From the NCBI GenBank assembly GCA_024138025.1, contig JAMXBD010000818.1, positions 186,001 through 250,000 on the forward strand: 64,000 bases of DNA, given 5' to 3'. This stretch comes from Combretum micranthum (taxonomy: Eukaryota; Streptophyta; Magnoliopsida; Myrtales; Combretaceae). Numbering within the stretch: the stretch's first letter is position 1; every line of letters begins with the position of its first letter. The translations under genes were made by a program, and so were the position numbers. This document shows, piece by piece, positions 47,633 to 59,137 of the stretch. The notes beneath the pieces are model-generated. The model was not told the origin of the DNA, ran no database searches, and saw only the letters and a list, made by a program, of their open reading frames with translations.

Positions 47633-48560
47633 CTGATGATACCCGAACGTAAGTCAATACGCGAGAACACACACGCTCCTTGTAGCTGGTCAAACAAATC
47701 GTCAATTCTTGGCAAGGGATATCGATTTTTGACAGTCACATTATTCAATTCCCGGTAGTCAATACACAATCTCATCGATCCGTCCTTCTTCTTCACAAAC
47801 AAGACGGGTGCACCCCATGGCGATACACTGGGTCTTATAAATTTCTGGTCTAGAAGTTCTTGTAACTGTGTCTTTAGCTCCTTCAACTCAGCCGGTGCCA
47901 TCCGGTATGGCGCTTTAGATATCGGTTCGGTATTTAGAGCCAAAATAATCTCAAAGTCAATTTCTCTTCTTGGCGGTAATCCCGGCAAAATTTCTGGGAA
48001 CACTTCCAAGTATTCATTCACCACTGGAATATTATTTTCCTCATGGGTTTCCCCTTCATCCGAGCCACCCTCAATTGGTATCATCACCTCATCCTCCATC
48101 ATCAACTCAAACGAGCTTAGATCAAACCTTCTTGGGACTAAGGTTTCTCCCACAAATTCTACCTTTTCTCCCGATTGATCATAGAAACATACTGTCCTCT
48201 TTTGGCAATCCACTATTGCCTTCACTCTACTTAGCCAATTCATCCCGAGGATGACTTCGTATTTATTCATTTCAACACTATTAAATCACTTTTGGAGTGG
48301 TGATCATGGATTCCCAATGGACAATCTTTTATCAGATCTCGGGTTGACACAACACTCCCAGTGGGGGTCTTAATCCTCAAGCTAACCGTGGTTGTGGCTA
48401 TAGGCAATCCGAGTCGGTTGGCCAAACTATAGGTGATGAATGAATGGGTCGCTCCCGTGTCAAACAAAACATAGGCTTCCACGCTATTTACTTGTATGTG
48501 TCCTGAGGTCAACAAACACCCATCACATATGGACCTTAAAATATTCTTAAGGCTATCCAC
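47629..48560 (-). pseudogene. Tekay protease and RT N-terminal region, frameshifted
   Basis: 48560-48267 contains the retropepsin active site VLFDTGATHSFIT (D34-T35-G36). The frame shifts near 48270. 48270-47629 continues with [18 protein letters not shown], the end of protease, then [58 protein letters not shown] and [20 protein letters not shown], the start of RT. The first catalytic aspartate is in FSRIDLRSG. Just after this the frame is lost by one G missing from a G run, and the next part is in the 47632-45368 frame. Protease would mature Gag-Pol. Confidence 0.85.
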
Positions 48561-48599
48561 ATAGGGCCTCTAATTCCAGCTTTCCATAATATATTTAAT

Positions 48600-50054
48600 T
48601 TTATTTAAACAATAATTTAAATTAAACACTTAAATTTCAACTTAGAAGGGGTTTCCGTTACTAACCTGTCACCAGGCTGCCATCAGCATTCTCGCTTTGA
48701 TCCAAAGCTGCCAATTCCACTTCCTCATCTTCGTCTTCTTCCACCATCCATTGGCCTTCCAAATTGTACAGCCTCATCCCATGCATCGCGGAAGCTGCCC
48801 GACTCCCGCTCTTGCTACCAGACCTCAAGGGGTTGGTATTACTCGAGGTTCCGAAGGGTCGGGTGGCCACGCTCTTTCGTTGCGAACATTCTGAAGCTAA
48901 GTGCCCTTTCTCCTTGCAAATAAAGCAAGTCACTGCCAGTTTCTTCGGGCACGTAAAAACCATGTGGCCAGCATCGCCACAAAAGTAACACTTGTTCCTC
49001 AGCTGCGGGCATTGCCTAGGCGCATGCGTCCCCTTACATTTCCAACATGTGACATTGGTCTTGAACTGGGTCGGCTTGCTGCTAGACTCTTCTTTAAACC
49101 CTTGGTACGGCCTGTACCTTTTTCCTTTGAACCCTGAGCTTGAGGCATCAAACGGCCTCTTCCCGAATACTCTCCTTTCAGGCTCCTGATATTTTCTTTT
49201 TCTAGCCCCTTCAATTACCCGCCTTTTCTACCATCTCAGGGTAGGTTCTTACTCCGAATTCTTCCAACTTGATCCAGTCCTCGTCTAAGCCTCCCAGAAA
49301 TACCTGCTTCTTTAATTCTTCACTATCCCTGAAAGATTCAGGGGCATATTGCAGCAAGTGAACAAACTCGGTTTCATATTGCTCTACTGTTCTCCCTTTT
49401 GCTTTACATGAAGGAAGTCAGCACTATACTTCACCCTCAAGCTAGAGGGAAAATAATTATTCAAGAATTCCCGGCGAAAGGTTTCCCAAGTGGCCGGGAA
49501 GTCAAATTCCTTCTCTTGGAGTCCCACCAGACTCGCGCATTGTACCTTAACATATACGTCCCATATTCCAACTGCAAATAAGGTGGGATCTCGTATGCAG
49601 CAAAAGAACGTTCAACTTGAGCCAACCAATCCTCAGCTTCATCCGGCTTGCCGAATGCCCCATCAAAATACCGGTTGCTCTTAATGAAGTCCGGTAAAGA
49701 GCTTCGGTGGGGTCTCCTGTATGGCGGGGGTGGCGGCAACTGCACATTATAGGAATGCTCCTCTTGTGGAGCAGGTGCCTCTGCAGTCATTTCCCGATGA
49801 TCTGCGGGTGGATGGATGGGGCTGAATCCCGGGCACTTTGACCTGGGTGTGGGTTCTGTACTGGATTTTGATTCTGGATGAAAGTGTTCAGAAGATTGGC
49901 CAATTGCCCAATCGCATTCAGTACATCACCCTGTTGGTTTTGGGGTGCAGCTCCTTGGGGTTGGGTTGTGGCATAGCCGGTTGATCGGCTTCGTTCGAAT
50001 TAGACCCTTGTTCCCGATTCCGAATTCGTCGGTTTCGTCTGTTTATACATGGTT
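48600..50054 (-). pseudogene. Tekay gag with three zinc knuckles, frameshifted
   Basis: A candidate start lies near 50054. Recognisable parts are GDVLNAIGQLANLLNTFIQN, then (49790-49461) LPDFIKSNRYFDGAFGKPDE and WLAQVERSFAAYEIP, followed by NNYFPSSLRVKYSADFLHVK, the standard chromovirus capsid blocks. The nucleocapsid carries three CCHC-type knuckles on the minus strand between about 49050 and 48880: CWKCKGTHAPRQC (short spacing), CYFCGDAGHMVFTC and CFICKEKGHLASEC. The tail is acidic (EEDEDEEVELAALD). At least four frameshifts divide it, several at homopolymers. Gag would package the element RNA. Confidence 0.82.
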
Positions 50055-50624
50055 TAATGAATTTTCAGTATCTTTAGCCAGTTTTAAATTCCGAAGGAAC
50101 AAGATTATTAACAATTCAAAAGTTGCGAAAATCTAGAAATCAAACTCGGAAAGAAATGGAATTCATAAATCCATAAAATTATAAGGGCAAACAAAATAAA
50201 ATAAAATGACATAGAATAGTTTCACACATAGAGTAACAAGTCGAAACTTCATAATGATAATGTAAATGAATGAATGTTTATGTGATCTATATGCAGTCGC
50301 TGTCCTTTATGCTTCATGACTAGTGTGCATGCTTTTCACAACTCCCTTTCATTAAAACGAACTTAATTTTTCCATTACTTTAGCGAGCCATACAACAATA
50401 TTACATCAAGATTTGGTCCCCAAAATTTGGCTAACTAAGTTCCTTCCTATTCTAAACAATTTCCCTATTCCCGAAAACGTGACAAAATATAGGGAAAAAA
50501 AGAACAAATAAAATACTAACTATCCTGAAATCCTAAGGCAAATTGGCATCCCGCATTGCCTACTACAAAAATAAGAAAGTCAGGACTCCTCTTGGACTTC
50601 ATGGGTTAGCTAACATCCCGGTCT
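50055..50624 (-). other. Spacer between the extra ORF and gag
   Basis: About 0.57 kb of AT-rich sequence with no open frame of note. This separates the upstream ORF from gag clearly. Confidence 0.6.
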
Positions 50625-51671
50625 CTACTCATCACTAGAGTCATCGGGGGTCGGGCTAGGAGGTCGTCTCCTGCTGGTAGAACCACCATCGTCCTGTCGG
50701 ACGAACAAGCTAAGATACTCCCTCGTGGTCATCCTCCGCTTCCTAGCGGGTCGGACTAGAGGCTCTGGATCTTCACTTTCTTCTTCTTCTTCTTCAGTTC
50801 CTTGCCCCTCCTGCGGGCTTACTTCTTCCTCCTCACCTCCTACCTCGGGCTCACCTAGTCGGTTCACCTCTACTTCAGGCTCTCTCACAGGCTCTTCTGC
50901 CACATTTTCAGCCTCCATAGGCACTGGGGCCTCCGGTTCCACTACTGCTAGGTCAAGCACAGGTGGGTTCTCACCCTCCATATACACATCTCTCCATACC
51001 CTGGAATCTACCTCGGGTTCTACCCTCCCACTATCCGGTATATCCAACATCCGGTTAAAATCCCATATAATTTGATCGGGTTCTGGGTTTACCTGCATTT
51101 TGGTTCAACAGGCGGGGTAGGGGTCCTAGGTACCTCATTCTCTTCCCAGTTTGGATCCTCCTCCTCTTCTTCCTCTTCATCCTCTCCAATCACAGGTGCT
51201 CCATTCAGCTGCATGCCTATATCAATAGCCGGAGGTGGAGCTATCACTCGAGGGGGAAGGATATCTAAATAGATCGCATGCCAGGTGATGTGATTCCATG
51301 CATCAGCTAAATTCCAATCAGGATGATCATATAAGTTATCATGAGCATACACATATAAGGGTCCTATGGGGATCCATACCCTAAAATCTGGAGGGGTTCG
51401 GGTTCCTCCACCTTTCAAGATAAATGTGGCTTCTCTAGTCATGGGCTCACGCCTGTAATCAACCATGATCCTCTCTAGAGTATAGATTGTCTCTAACTTT
51501 GTCCAGCACCTTCTTCCCATAGGATCATACCTCAATTGATCCAACTGAAGCCCATCTGGTATATCTCAGCCCATCCTTCCATAACTTGTACATTTCCCCT
51601 ATGGTCCGGGGATGTCTGGCTAAGGCAAAATCTTCACACAGTTCTCTTAGCCTCAACCTATATTCTACCAT
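50625..51671 (-). pseudogene. Extra acidic ORF upstream of gag in the Tekay element
   Basis: A minus-strand coding region lies between the PBS and gag. A first ATG at 51671 opens MVEYRLRLRELCEDFALARH, with IGEMYKLWKDGLRY following. The frame changes near 51550, and 51544-51089 continues with LRYDPMGRRCWTKLETIYTL, GGGTRTPPDFRVWIPIGPLY and DNLYDHPDWNLADAWNHITW. It then becomes Glu-rich and Pro-rich. A second change at about 51098, in an A run, leads to 51098-50625. That part has more Glu/Pro/Val-rich sequence (EVGGEEEEVSPQEGQGTEEE), a basic PARKRR cluster and a Ser/Pro-rich end PSPTPDDSSDE. The total is about 350 codons. I do not recognise the protein. The globular start, acidic disordered middle and basic cluster suggest a nuclear or chromatin role, but that is a guess. 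Confidence 0.6.
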
Positions 51672-51851
51672 CGTTTCATCATTTCTCTTCGTAAAATTCT
51701 GGCCCTCTCCCTGGTCTCACCCAGGGAGACCTACATCAAAACAATACTACTAATCAGACTTAGCAAGAAAACGTTTTTAACTCCATTTAACCTATTAGTT
51801 AGATTTCTAGATCCGGTTTCTTTTAATTCTATTGTCTTGTTTTATAACCTA

Positions 51852-51865
51852 GTGCTCTGATACCA
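51852..51865 (-). promoter_or_regulatory. Primer-binding site of the Tekay element
   Basis: The minus strand reads TGGTATCAGAGCAC, complementary to the initiator methionine tRNA 3' end over the first dozen bases. It lies eight bases inside the 5' LTR, longer than usual. Confidence 0.88.
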
Positions 51866-51873
51866 ACTTAAAC

Positions 51874-54800
51874 TGTCACGCCCCGTAGGGTATTCTAAAC
51901 GTAACAGCCCGCCACATACTAAGTAAGACTCTCGAGTTCCCTACCGGGCCTTCGGGAGTCTTAAGTAGATGTAAAGCGTTCCTTTACGACAATAGAATAC
52001 TTTAACAATGGAGTTAAACAGTTTAACGAGGCATTCATTAGCCATAGATAATAAATCAAAACGCATAATTTAAAGTTACAAGATCTAAGGGGCATTCCCC
52101 CTCAAAAGAATAACAGTCTATTACAGTCATCTAGAGTCTTTAGTTTCCAATGGAAGTCTATACAAAAAGGAATGGATTAAACTTCTATGGGAAACTCCTA
52201 TCTCGGTACCTGCGCTGTGGCTTGTCTCGGCCTAAGCCATATAAAATCATGCTGCAAAAGATAGAAACTATGGGGCGTAAGCTAACTAGCTTAGTGAGTA
52301 ATACTTCCATAACGCAATTAAACATAATTCATCAAACAAGTATTATTCAGGCAAGTGTATGCATCAAACAAATGAATCAACAAACATATGACCATCCGGA
52401 AATCATATGTGGATGGACTTGCGCCCTCCATCCCGGGTTAGCAGATTAACGAATCCTGCGGTACGACGCCGTTTAAGCTCACGGTCAACTAACAAAATTC
52501 GTTTTATGGATCACGATTAACCAACAATTTCGTTTATGGATCACGATTAACCAACAATTTCGTTTTATGGATCACGATTAACCAACAAATGCGAATGCTC
52601 CAACCCCATCGTGACATGAATGAATTCAATTTACAGTTGGAGTCGAATATTCATTAATTCAATTCTTTTAAGTGACCAACAAGTTTTCGCAGACATTCAT
52701 CATAAGATACTAGTAAAACAGTCAATATCTTAACACCCGGTTTCGATATTCCTTAAGCTCCATTGCACATATCAACAGTAACAACATAAACAATTCCCAT
52801 ATACCCCATCATGCATACACAATTTCTTTTATCTTTGCCTACACCACTAGTGCCACTACATTACAATCACAATCATTAATTGAGAGTGGAAGTAAACTCA
52901 CTCGGCCATTGGACGTCAACTTCCTAATAATAGTAGTCGGGAGGTAGCGTGTCGTCCTGCTCGAGATCACCTACCAAGCAAGAATAATCCTAATGAGATT
53001 CTCATCATGTAACTAAATCAAACTATACATCTAGACTAGTTGAATTCGGATTTCTCGCTACTTGCGGAAGTCCCGACTTAAAACGGCCATAACTTGGTCA
53101 TTTTAACTCGGAATTTCGCAAATTTTATATCGATCTTCATCTACTTCGAAAGATCTATCTATTTCTAATATTAATTTCAAGTTTTGAAAATATTAAGGTC
53201 ACGGAACAGTGGGATCAGTTCTGTTCCGCAATTGATCCAATTTCGAAAATGTGCTTTGCTTTGATAAGAAATTTTCCTAGTTGGTGATTCATGCATGAAT
53301 GATATAGAAATGATCTACTAATGTGTATGCCATGTAATGAACTCAATATGTGCATGGTCATGATAATTTTTGTGGTAATAAACCCTTATGAACTCCTAAG
53401 TGTTAGAAAATCTTTCAAAGGTTATTTCTAGTAGACTATTTTCCACATTATACTCCTTAGGGTTTCTTTGGCTTTTTGTCTTGTAGTCCACTTGTTTTCT
53501 ATCTAAAAATGAGTTCCCAAAGTCTATAATAGTCATGGCCTCCAATCATGCATAAAAATTCACATTTTTCATTTGGTAAACATGTTTTTAAATAAGTTAC
53601 TTGTAGAAATCCGAATTTTCCGAATTTCATTTTCTTGCATTTTCCTTAAGGAAAATCTTGTCTAATGTATTTAAAAAGTGAAGCTCCAATGTATACTTTA
53701 TCCAAGGACTTCATTTAGCTTATAAAACATCCATTTTAGACTTAACTACTAAGTGTGTATTTAGGCATTACCCAAAATTACGAATTTGACTACACATCCA
53801 AAGTCAACATTTTTCCTTCTAACTTCACCTCTTGTTTTCCTTATTTTTATTATGCCTAAACTCATCTAAACTCATGAAAATAATTCCTTCAACATGCCTA
53901 TTACATATACCCTCCATTTTTCTTATGAAATATGAGTTTGAAAGTGATTTTGGTAGTTTTCAAGATAGGGTTTCCATTTCATCCGAATTTTCAACTTTTC
54001 ATATTTGACAAAGTCCTTCCTTTTTCAATGTTCTTGCCTTCTATATGTGAAGATCTACTATCTAACATCTCTATACATGAACAAAACTTCATTCTTATGA
54101 TCATCAAAGTATATAAAACAAAATGTACCTATGATCATGCATGTACATGAAGTTATGCATGTATAAACCTTAGATCTACTACATATGATATATAAAGCAT
54201 GGATCTCATGGCATGAACAACAATATATGTACAAGATCACTACTTTACATGCATGAACAAGATGAGATCTTAACAAAAACACATCTAAACATTAGATCCA
54301 TGTCTTGTGATGGCTTGACATTCTTGTTCATGTGTTTCCATATCCCTAGCATGAGCTCATGGGGATTTAATGAGGAAACACACAAGATATGGTCTTGCCA
54401 TTACAAGATCTAGGAAGAACAAGACTTGAATCAACATACCAAAGGAGTCTTGAGATGGAAATGGAGAAGAAACAAAGTTGAAATTGTAAGGGAATGGGGG
54501 AGGGGAGTGCTCGGCAATTGAGAGGAGAGAAGAGAGGGTTTTTTACTCTTTTCAAAAGTTAAAACGAGAAGAAATGAGAAGAGAGAGAGTATAATATGTA
54601 TATATATGAAGTAAATTAGGGTTTAGCTTTACAATTTGGAATAAAATTAATTAAATGAAGAGGAAAAAAAAAACAAGGGGGGCGCCGGCCATCATGCATG
54701 TGTGTGTGTGTGTGTGTTTAAAAATTTGATATTTGTAATTTAGTAAATGAAATTGTAATAAATGTAATAATTATTTGAGAGACAAATTTTCTTGGAAAAG

Positions 54801-55296
54801 AAAATTGAAATGAGTAGTTGTAAGGATGTAAGAATAGGGTATGGGTAGTGTGTAGTGTAGGTTGTACTTGTGAATAGTAGACAAGACATCTACTTTACCG
54901 GTTGTTCCGAAAACACGGGAAAAGCTATAATTGTAATCTTTATAGCTTGGAAAATTATAAAATTGATATTTTTGGAATCTTTATAAAATTATGGTTCTAA
55001 TGAATATTCCAAAACATTTTTTTGAATCCGTGGCTCGGGGCACGCTTTTCCGTAATTGGGCTCGGGAAGGCCCAGAAGTGAAAAATTCCCAAATTTAAAA
55101 CTTTCAAAGGTTTGAAATGTACTTTGGAGCAATAATTCAAATTCATTTACTTCATAAAATTTATTTTACTATGAAACCGAAGAAAAGCTGGATTTAGGGT
55201 TCCTAGGCTTCACTCACAAGACTCAACTTGATCGGATTAGGGTTTCGCTTCCAACTCCCGGGGGTTTCCTAGCTACCGAGAATACCGGGGTTTAAA
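51874..55296 (-). repeat. 5' LTR of the Tekay element
   Basis: A 3423-bp LTR. It carries a TATATATAC box on the minus strand at 54598-54607, followed downstream by a pyrimidine-rich leader (about 54590-54480). It also has a TG microsatellite (54699-54717) and three copies of the TTTATGGATCACGATTAACC repeat (52499-52585). It is long for this lineage. Its terminal G has changed (TTTAAACC instead of TGTAAACC). Confidence 0.9.
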
Positions 55297-55301
55297 ATAT
55301 G

Positions 55302-55626
55302 TGTTTTGCCCCACACTTAAAATTACTCTCATCTTCTTTTGAAATTGTACACTGTCAACACCTGCAACTTTTAAAAAAATGGACTTAGAATTGGTGAAAA
55401 ACAAGAAAAGCAAAAAGAACTAAACTCACCAAAGTTAGACATGAGTTGCCTCCCATGAAGCGCACTTGTTTAACGTCGTTGGCTCGACTTTTCTTAAAAA
55501 TTGCAGCTTAAACATCTGGTGCTAGAGTCTAAACTCCTCTCGGTTTCATGCTCATTTTCACCTCCTAAATAAAGCTTTAATCTCTGTCCATTGACCTTAA
55601 AATCATCATGCCCTGGATGTGTAAGC
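55302..55626 (-). other. Athila sequence between integrase and the Tekay insertion
   Basis: Non-coding Athila DNA downstream of integrase. It includes a minus-strand AAGTGTGGGGCAAAAC purine-rich motif at 55305-55320 next to the insertion site, resembling a polypurine tract. Confidence 0.5.
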
Positions 55627-56684
55627 TCAACTGCTCCATGTGGAAAAATTCTTTAACAACAAAAGGTCCGACCATCTAGATTTTAACTTTCCGGGAAAAA
55701 GTCTAAGTCTAGAATTGAATAGCAGCACCTTGTCACCTTCTTTGAACTTCTTAGGGTGACGGATATGAGAATCATGATACTTTTTCATTCTTTCTTTGTA
55801 AATTCTCATATTCTCATAAGCCAACATCCTCCATTCCTCAAGTTCATTAAGCTGCAACTTTCTTTTGATCCCTGAACTTGCTAAATCAAAATTCATCTGC
55901 CTTATTGCCCAATATGCTTTATGTTCGATTTCAACTGGCAAATGGCATGCTTTTCCATATACCAAACGATAAGGAGTAGTCCCAAGTGGTGTTTAAAAGC
56001 AGTTCGATACGCCCACAAGGCATCATCCAATTTATCAGCCCAATTCTTACGATGATGATCAACTGTCTTTTCAAGAATGCGCTTTAGTTCCCGGTTTGAT
56101 ACTTCAACTTGACCGCTGGTTTGAGGATGGTAAGATGTTGCAACTCTATGTGTTACCCCATACTTCCTCAAAATCTTTTCTAACTGAGAATTACAAAAGT
56201 GTGTTCCCCTGTCACTGATAATAGCTTTGGGAGTTCCAAACCGGGAAAAGAGCTTCTTTAGGAACCTACATACTACTCTGGCATCATTGGTAGGCAAAGC
56301 TTGTGCCTCAACCCATTTAGATACATAATCAACTGCCACTAATATGTATTTGTTCCCAAAAGAATTAGGGAGTGGCCCAACAAAATCAATACCCCATAAA
56401 TAAAAAATTTCACACTCCAAAATGTAATTTTGAGCCATTTCATCCCTCCTTGATATGTTACCTGTTCTTTGACAGTTGTCACATGCTACAAAGTGTTGAG
56501 CATCCTTGAATATGGTAGGCCAATAAAAACCTTCCAACACTTTATGAGCAGTCCGGTTAGCATTGAAATGACCACCGGTTGGACCCGAATGACAGTCCTT
56601 CAAAATTTTCCAACCTTCATTATGAGAAACACACCTCCTTATCATCTGATCTGCACAAACACGAAAAGAAAAGGATCTTCCCAA
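55627..56684 (-). pseudogene. Athila integrase, one frameshift
   Basis: 56684-55902 carries the zinc site H32, H39, C68, C71 and the catalytic triad D100, D158 and E194 (57 and 35 residues apart). Typical Athila wording includes [37 protein letters not shown] and [19 protein letters not shown]. The frame shifts near 55965, after AYRTAFK. 55965-55627 then reads [20 protein letters not shown], with [20 protein letters not shown] and [20 protein letters not shown], the C-terminal module. The upstream junction with RNase H at about 56660 is also a single-base loss. Confidence 0.85.
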
Positions 56685-58011
56685 TAGTAATGCTTGAGTT
56701 CACTAAAGAACTTCTTCTTAGCATGAAAATTTAAATCATTTGGATAGATCCCTGCAGCAAGAAAATTTGCAAAATCAGCAAACCAAGGAGTTTCAACATT
56801 AAAAAGCTCATAAACTGCAAATAATTTTTCTTCAGGAAAAACATCATCAATATCATCTTCCTTGAGCTCCTCTAAGAATGGATTTTCCAACCGAGATAAA
56901 TGATCGGCGGCTAAATTTTCAGCTCCTTTTTTGTCACGAATTTCCAGATCAAATTCTTGTAAAAGCAAAATCCATCGAATAAGTCTTGGCTTGGCATCAG
57001 TTTTGGACAACAAGAACTTGAGAGCTGAGTGATCTGTAAAAACAACAACTTTAGACAAAATAAGATAAGGTCTAAATTTCTCAAAAGCAAAAACTACCGC
57101 CAACAATTCTTTCTCTGTTGTTGTATAATTTTCTTGAGCATTGTTGAGTGTTTTGCTGGCGTAGTAAATTGGTTGAAAATGTTTCTCTCTTCTCTGTCCA
57201 AGAACCGCTCCCACTGCAAAATCACTTGCATCGCACATGACTTCAAATGGAAGACTCCAATCCGGAGTAATCATGATAGGAGCATTTGTTAATTTTTCCT
57301 TCAAAAGTTCAAAAGCTTGTAAGCATTCTTGACTAAAATCAAAAGGCATATCCTTCTCCAACAACCTTGTCATAGGCCGGCAATTTTAGAAAAATCTTTT
57401 ATGAAACGCCTATAAAAACCGGCATGCCCTAAGAAACTTCTGATGGCCTTGACAGAGGTTGGAGGTGGAAGCCTTGAAATGACATCTATCTTGGCCTTGT
57501 CTACTTCAATTCCCTTGTGAGAAACCTTATGTCCTAACACAATACCTTCCTTGCACATAAAGTGACATTTTTCCCAGTTAAGTGCTAGGTTTGTCTCTTC
57601 ACAACGGATCAAAACTTGCTCTAAATTGGCCAAACAGTCATTGAATGAATCACCAAAAACTGAGAAGTCATCCATGAAGACTTCCATAATATTTTCAACC
57701 AAATCATCAAAAATTGCAAGCATACACCTTTGAAAAGTGGCAGGTGCATTGCAAAGCCCAAATGGCATCCTCCTATAAGCATAAGTACCATAGGGACAAG
57801 TGAAAGTTGTTTTCTCTTGATCTTCCGGGGCTATAGGAATTTGAAAGTAACCAGACATTCCATCTAAATAACAATAAAACATGTGTCCAGCAAGTCTTTC
57901 AAGCATTTGGTCAACAAATGGCAAGGGAAAATGATCTTTTCTAGTTGCATCATTTAGTCTCCTATAATCAATACACACTCGCCATCCCGTGACAGTCCTC
58001 ATTGGAATCAA
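56642..58011 (-). pseudogene. Athila RT and RNase H, frameshifted
   Basis: 58011-57370 is the RT: VCIDYRRLNDATRKDHFPLP, DQMLERLAGHMFYCYLDGMS, MPFGLCNAPATFQRC and the active site FMDD (residues 112-115). 57373-56642 is the thumb and RNase [57 protein letters not shown] and [14 protein letters not shown]. These contain all four expected acidic residues. The break between the two frames at about 57372 and the one preceding 58011 (in an A run at about 58020) each fit the loss of one base. Wording such as NDATRKDHFPLPFxDQMLERLAG is diagnostic of Athila. Confidence 0.88.
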
Positions 58012-58113
58012 CTCATTTTTTCATTGGGAACCACAGTCATTCCCCCTTTCTTTGGGACTACTTGAGTTGGACTAACCCAAGAGCTATCCGAAATTGGATA
58101 ATTAACCCAGCAT

Positions 58114-59137
58114 CTAAAATTTGATCACCTCTTTCTTGACAACCTCCTTCATATTTGGATTTAACCGTCTTTGAGGTTGCACAACAGATTTGAAACCTTC
58201 TTCAAGCAAAATCTTATGTGTACAAAAAGATGGATTTATTCCTTTTAAATCAGAAATTTTCCAAGCAATGGCTTGCTTATGTGCTTGAAGAACTTTCAAA
58301 AGCTGTTGTTTTTGTTCACAAGACAAATCCGAAGCAATGATAACCGGTAATTTGGAATTTTCTGCTAGAAAAGCATACTCTAATAATCTGGAAGTTGTTT
58401 TAATTCCAAAACCGGAGGCTCTTCAATGGAAGTTTTAAGTCTTGCTACACTCTCTTTTTTCAATTCTTCAAATTCATTTTGAGGTGTAATTTCTTTTGTT
58501 GAATTAAGCTGTGATATCATTGAATTAACCTCTGAATTTATTACATCCTTTCCTTCTTCATGCACTAAGCTCAATTGTAACTCATCCTTACACAAAATTT
58601 CTTCAAGATGCTCCTCTACTGAAAAATCAACCACATCAATTGCATAGCATGAATCATCCATACTCATTGGATATTTCAAGGCTGGGCAATCTTCACTTCT
58701 AAGTCTTCATCTCCTACCCTCAAAGTAAGCTTTCCTTTCTCTACATCAATTAATGCCCTGGCTGTTGCAAGGAAAGGTCTTCCTAAAATTAAAGGAACAT
58801 CCCTATCCTCATCCATATCTAGGATCACAAAATCAACCGGATAGATGAAGTTTCCAACTTTTACCAAAACATCCTCAATGATTCCCCTAGGAATTTTCAA
58901 AGATCTATCAGCAAGTTGTAAACTCATCCTAGTAGGTTTTGGTTCTGCAAGACCTAGCTTTTTAAAGAATGAAAAGGGCATCAAATTGATACTAGCTCCT
59001 AAGTCCGCTAAAGCCTTATCAACAGTGATATCACCAACCACACAAGGAATTGTGAAACTCCCCGGATCCTTAAGTTTTGGTGGAAGTTTTTTGAATAATG
59101 GATGAACAATTAGCTCCAACTTCCATAGTAGCAACAT
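58114..59137 (-). pseudogene. Athila protease and linker, frameshifted
   Basis: 59137-58676 holds protease: DPGSFTIPCVVGDITVDKAL, the active site ADLGASINLMP (D45-L46-G47, where Athila commonly has L instead of T), PVDFVILDMDEDRDVPLILG and RPFLATARALIDVEKGKLT. 58679-58380 and 58326-58114 form the acidic linker to RT, ending with LKGINPSFCTHKILLEEGFK and QRRLNPNMKEVVKKEV, the conserved RT entry. These parts lie in different frames with short gaps. Confidence 0.82.

Larger units (their letters stand above)
40616..55296 (-). mobile_element. Ty3/gypsy chromovirus, Tekay (Del) lineage
   Basis: LTRs at 40616-43025 and 51874-55296 read, on the minus strand, TGTAAACCCCGG...GTGACA. In the right copy the first G has become T. 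Perfect ATATG duplications flank the element (40611-40615 and 55297-55301). The PBS is complementary to tRNA-iMet. The minus-strand order is extra acidic ORF, gag with zinc knuckles, protease, RT, RNase H, integrase, chromodomain, polypurine tract. The chromodomain after the integrase C-terminus and the iMet primer place it in the Tekay group. It sits inside the Athila element and is therefore the youngest large insertion. The 3' LTR lacks about 0.99 kb, and the pol/LTR junction is triplicated. Confidence 0.93.

Noticed and set aside
50725..51272. Ser/Gly/Thr-rich plus-strand frames
   Set aside because: Shadows of the Glu/Pro-rich extra ORF on the minus strand.
54367..54555. 62-codon minus-strand frame in the Tekay 5' LTR
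   Set aside because: It lies in the pyrimidine-rich leader just after the TATA box. More likely untranslated LTR than a gene.
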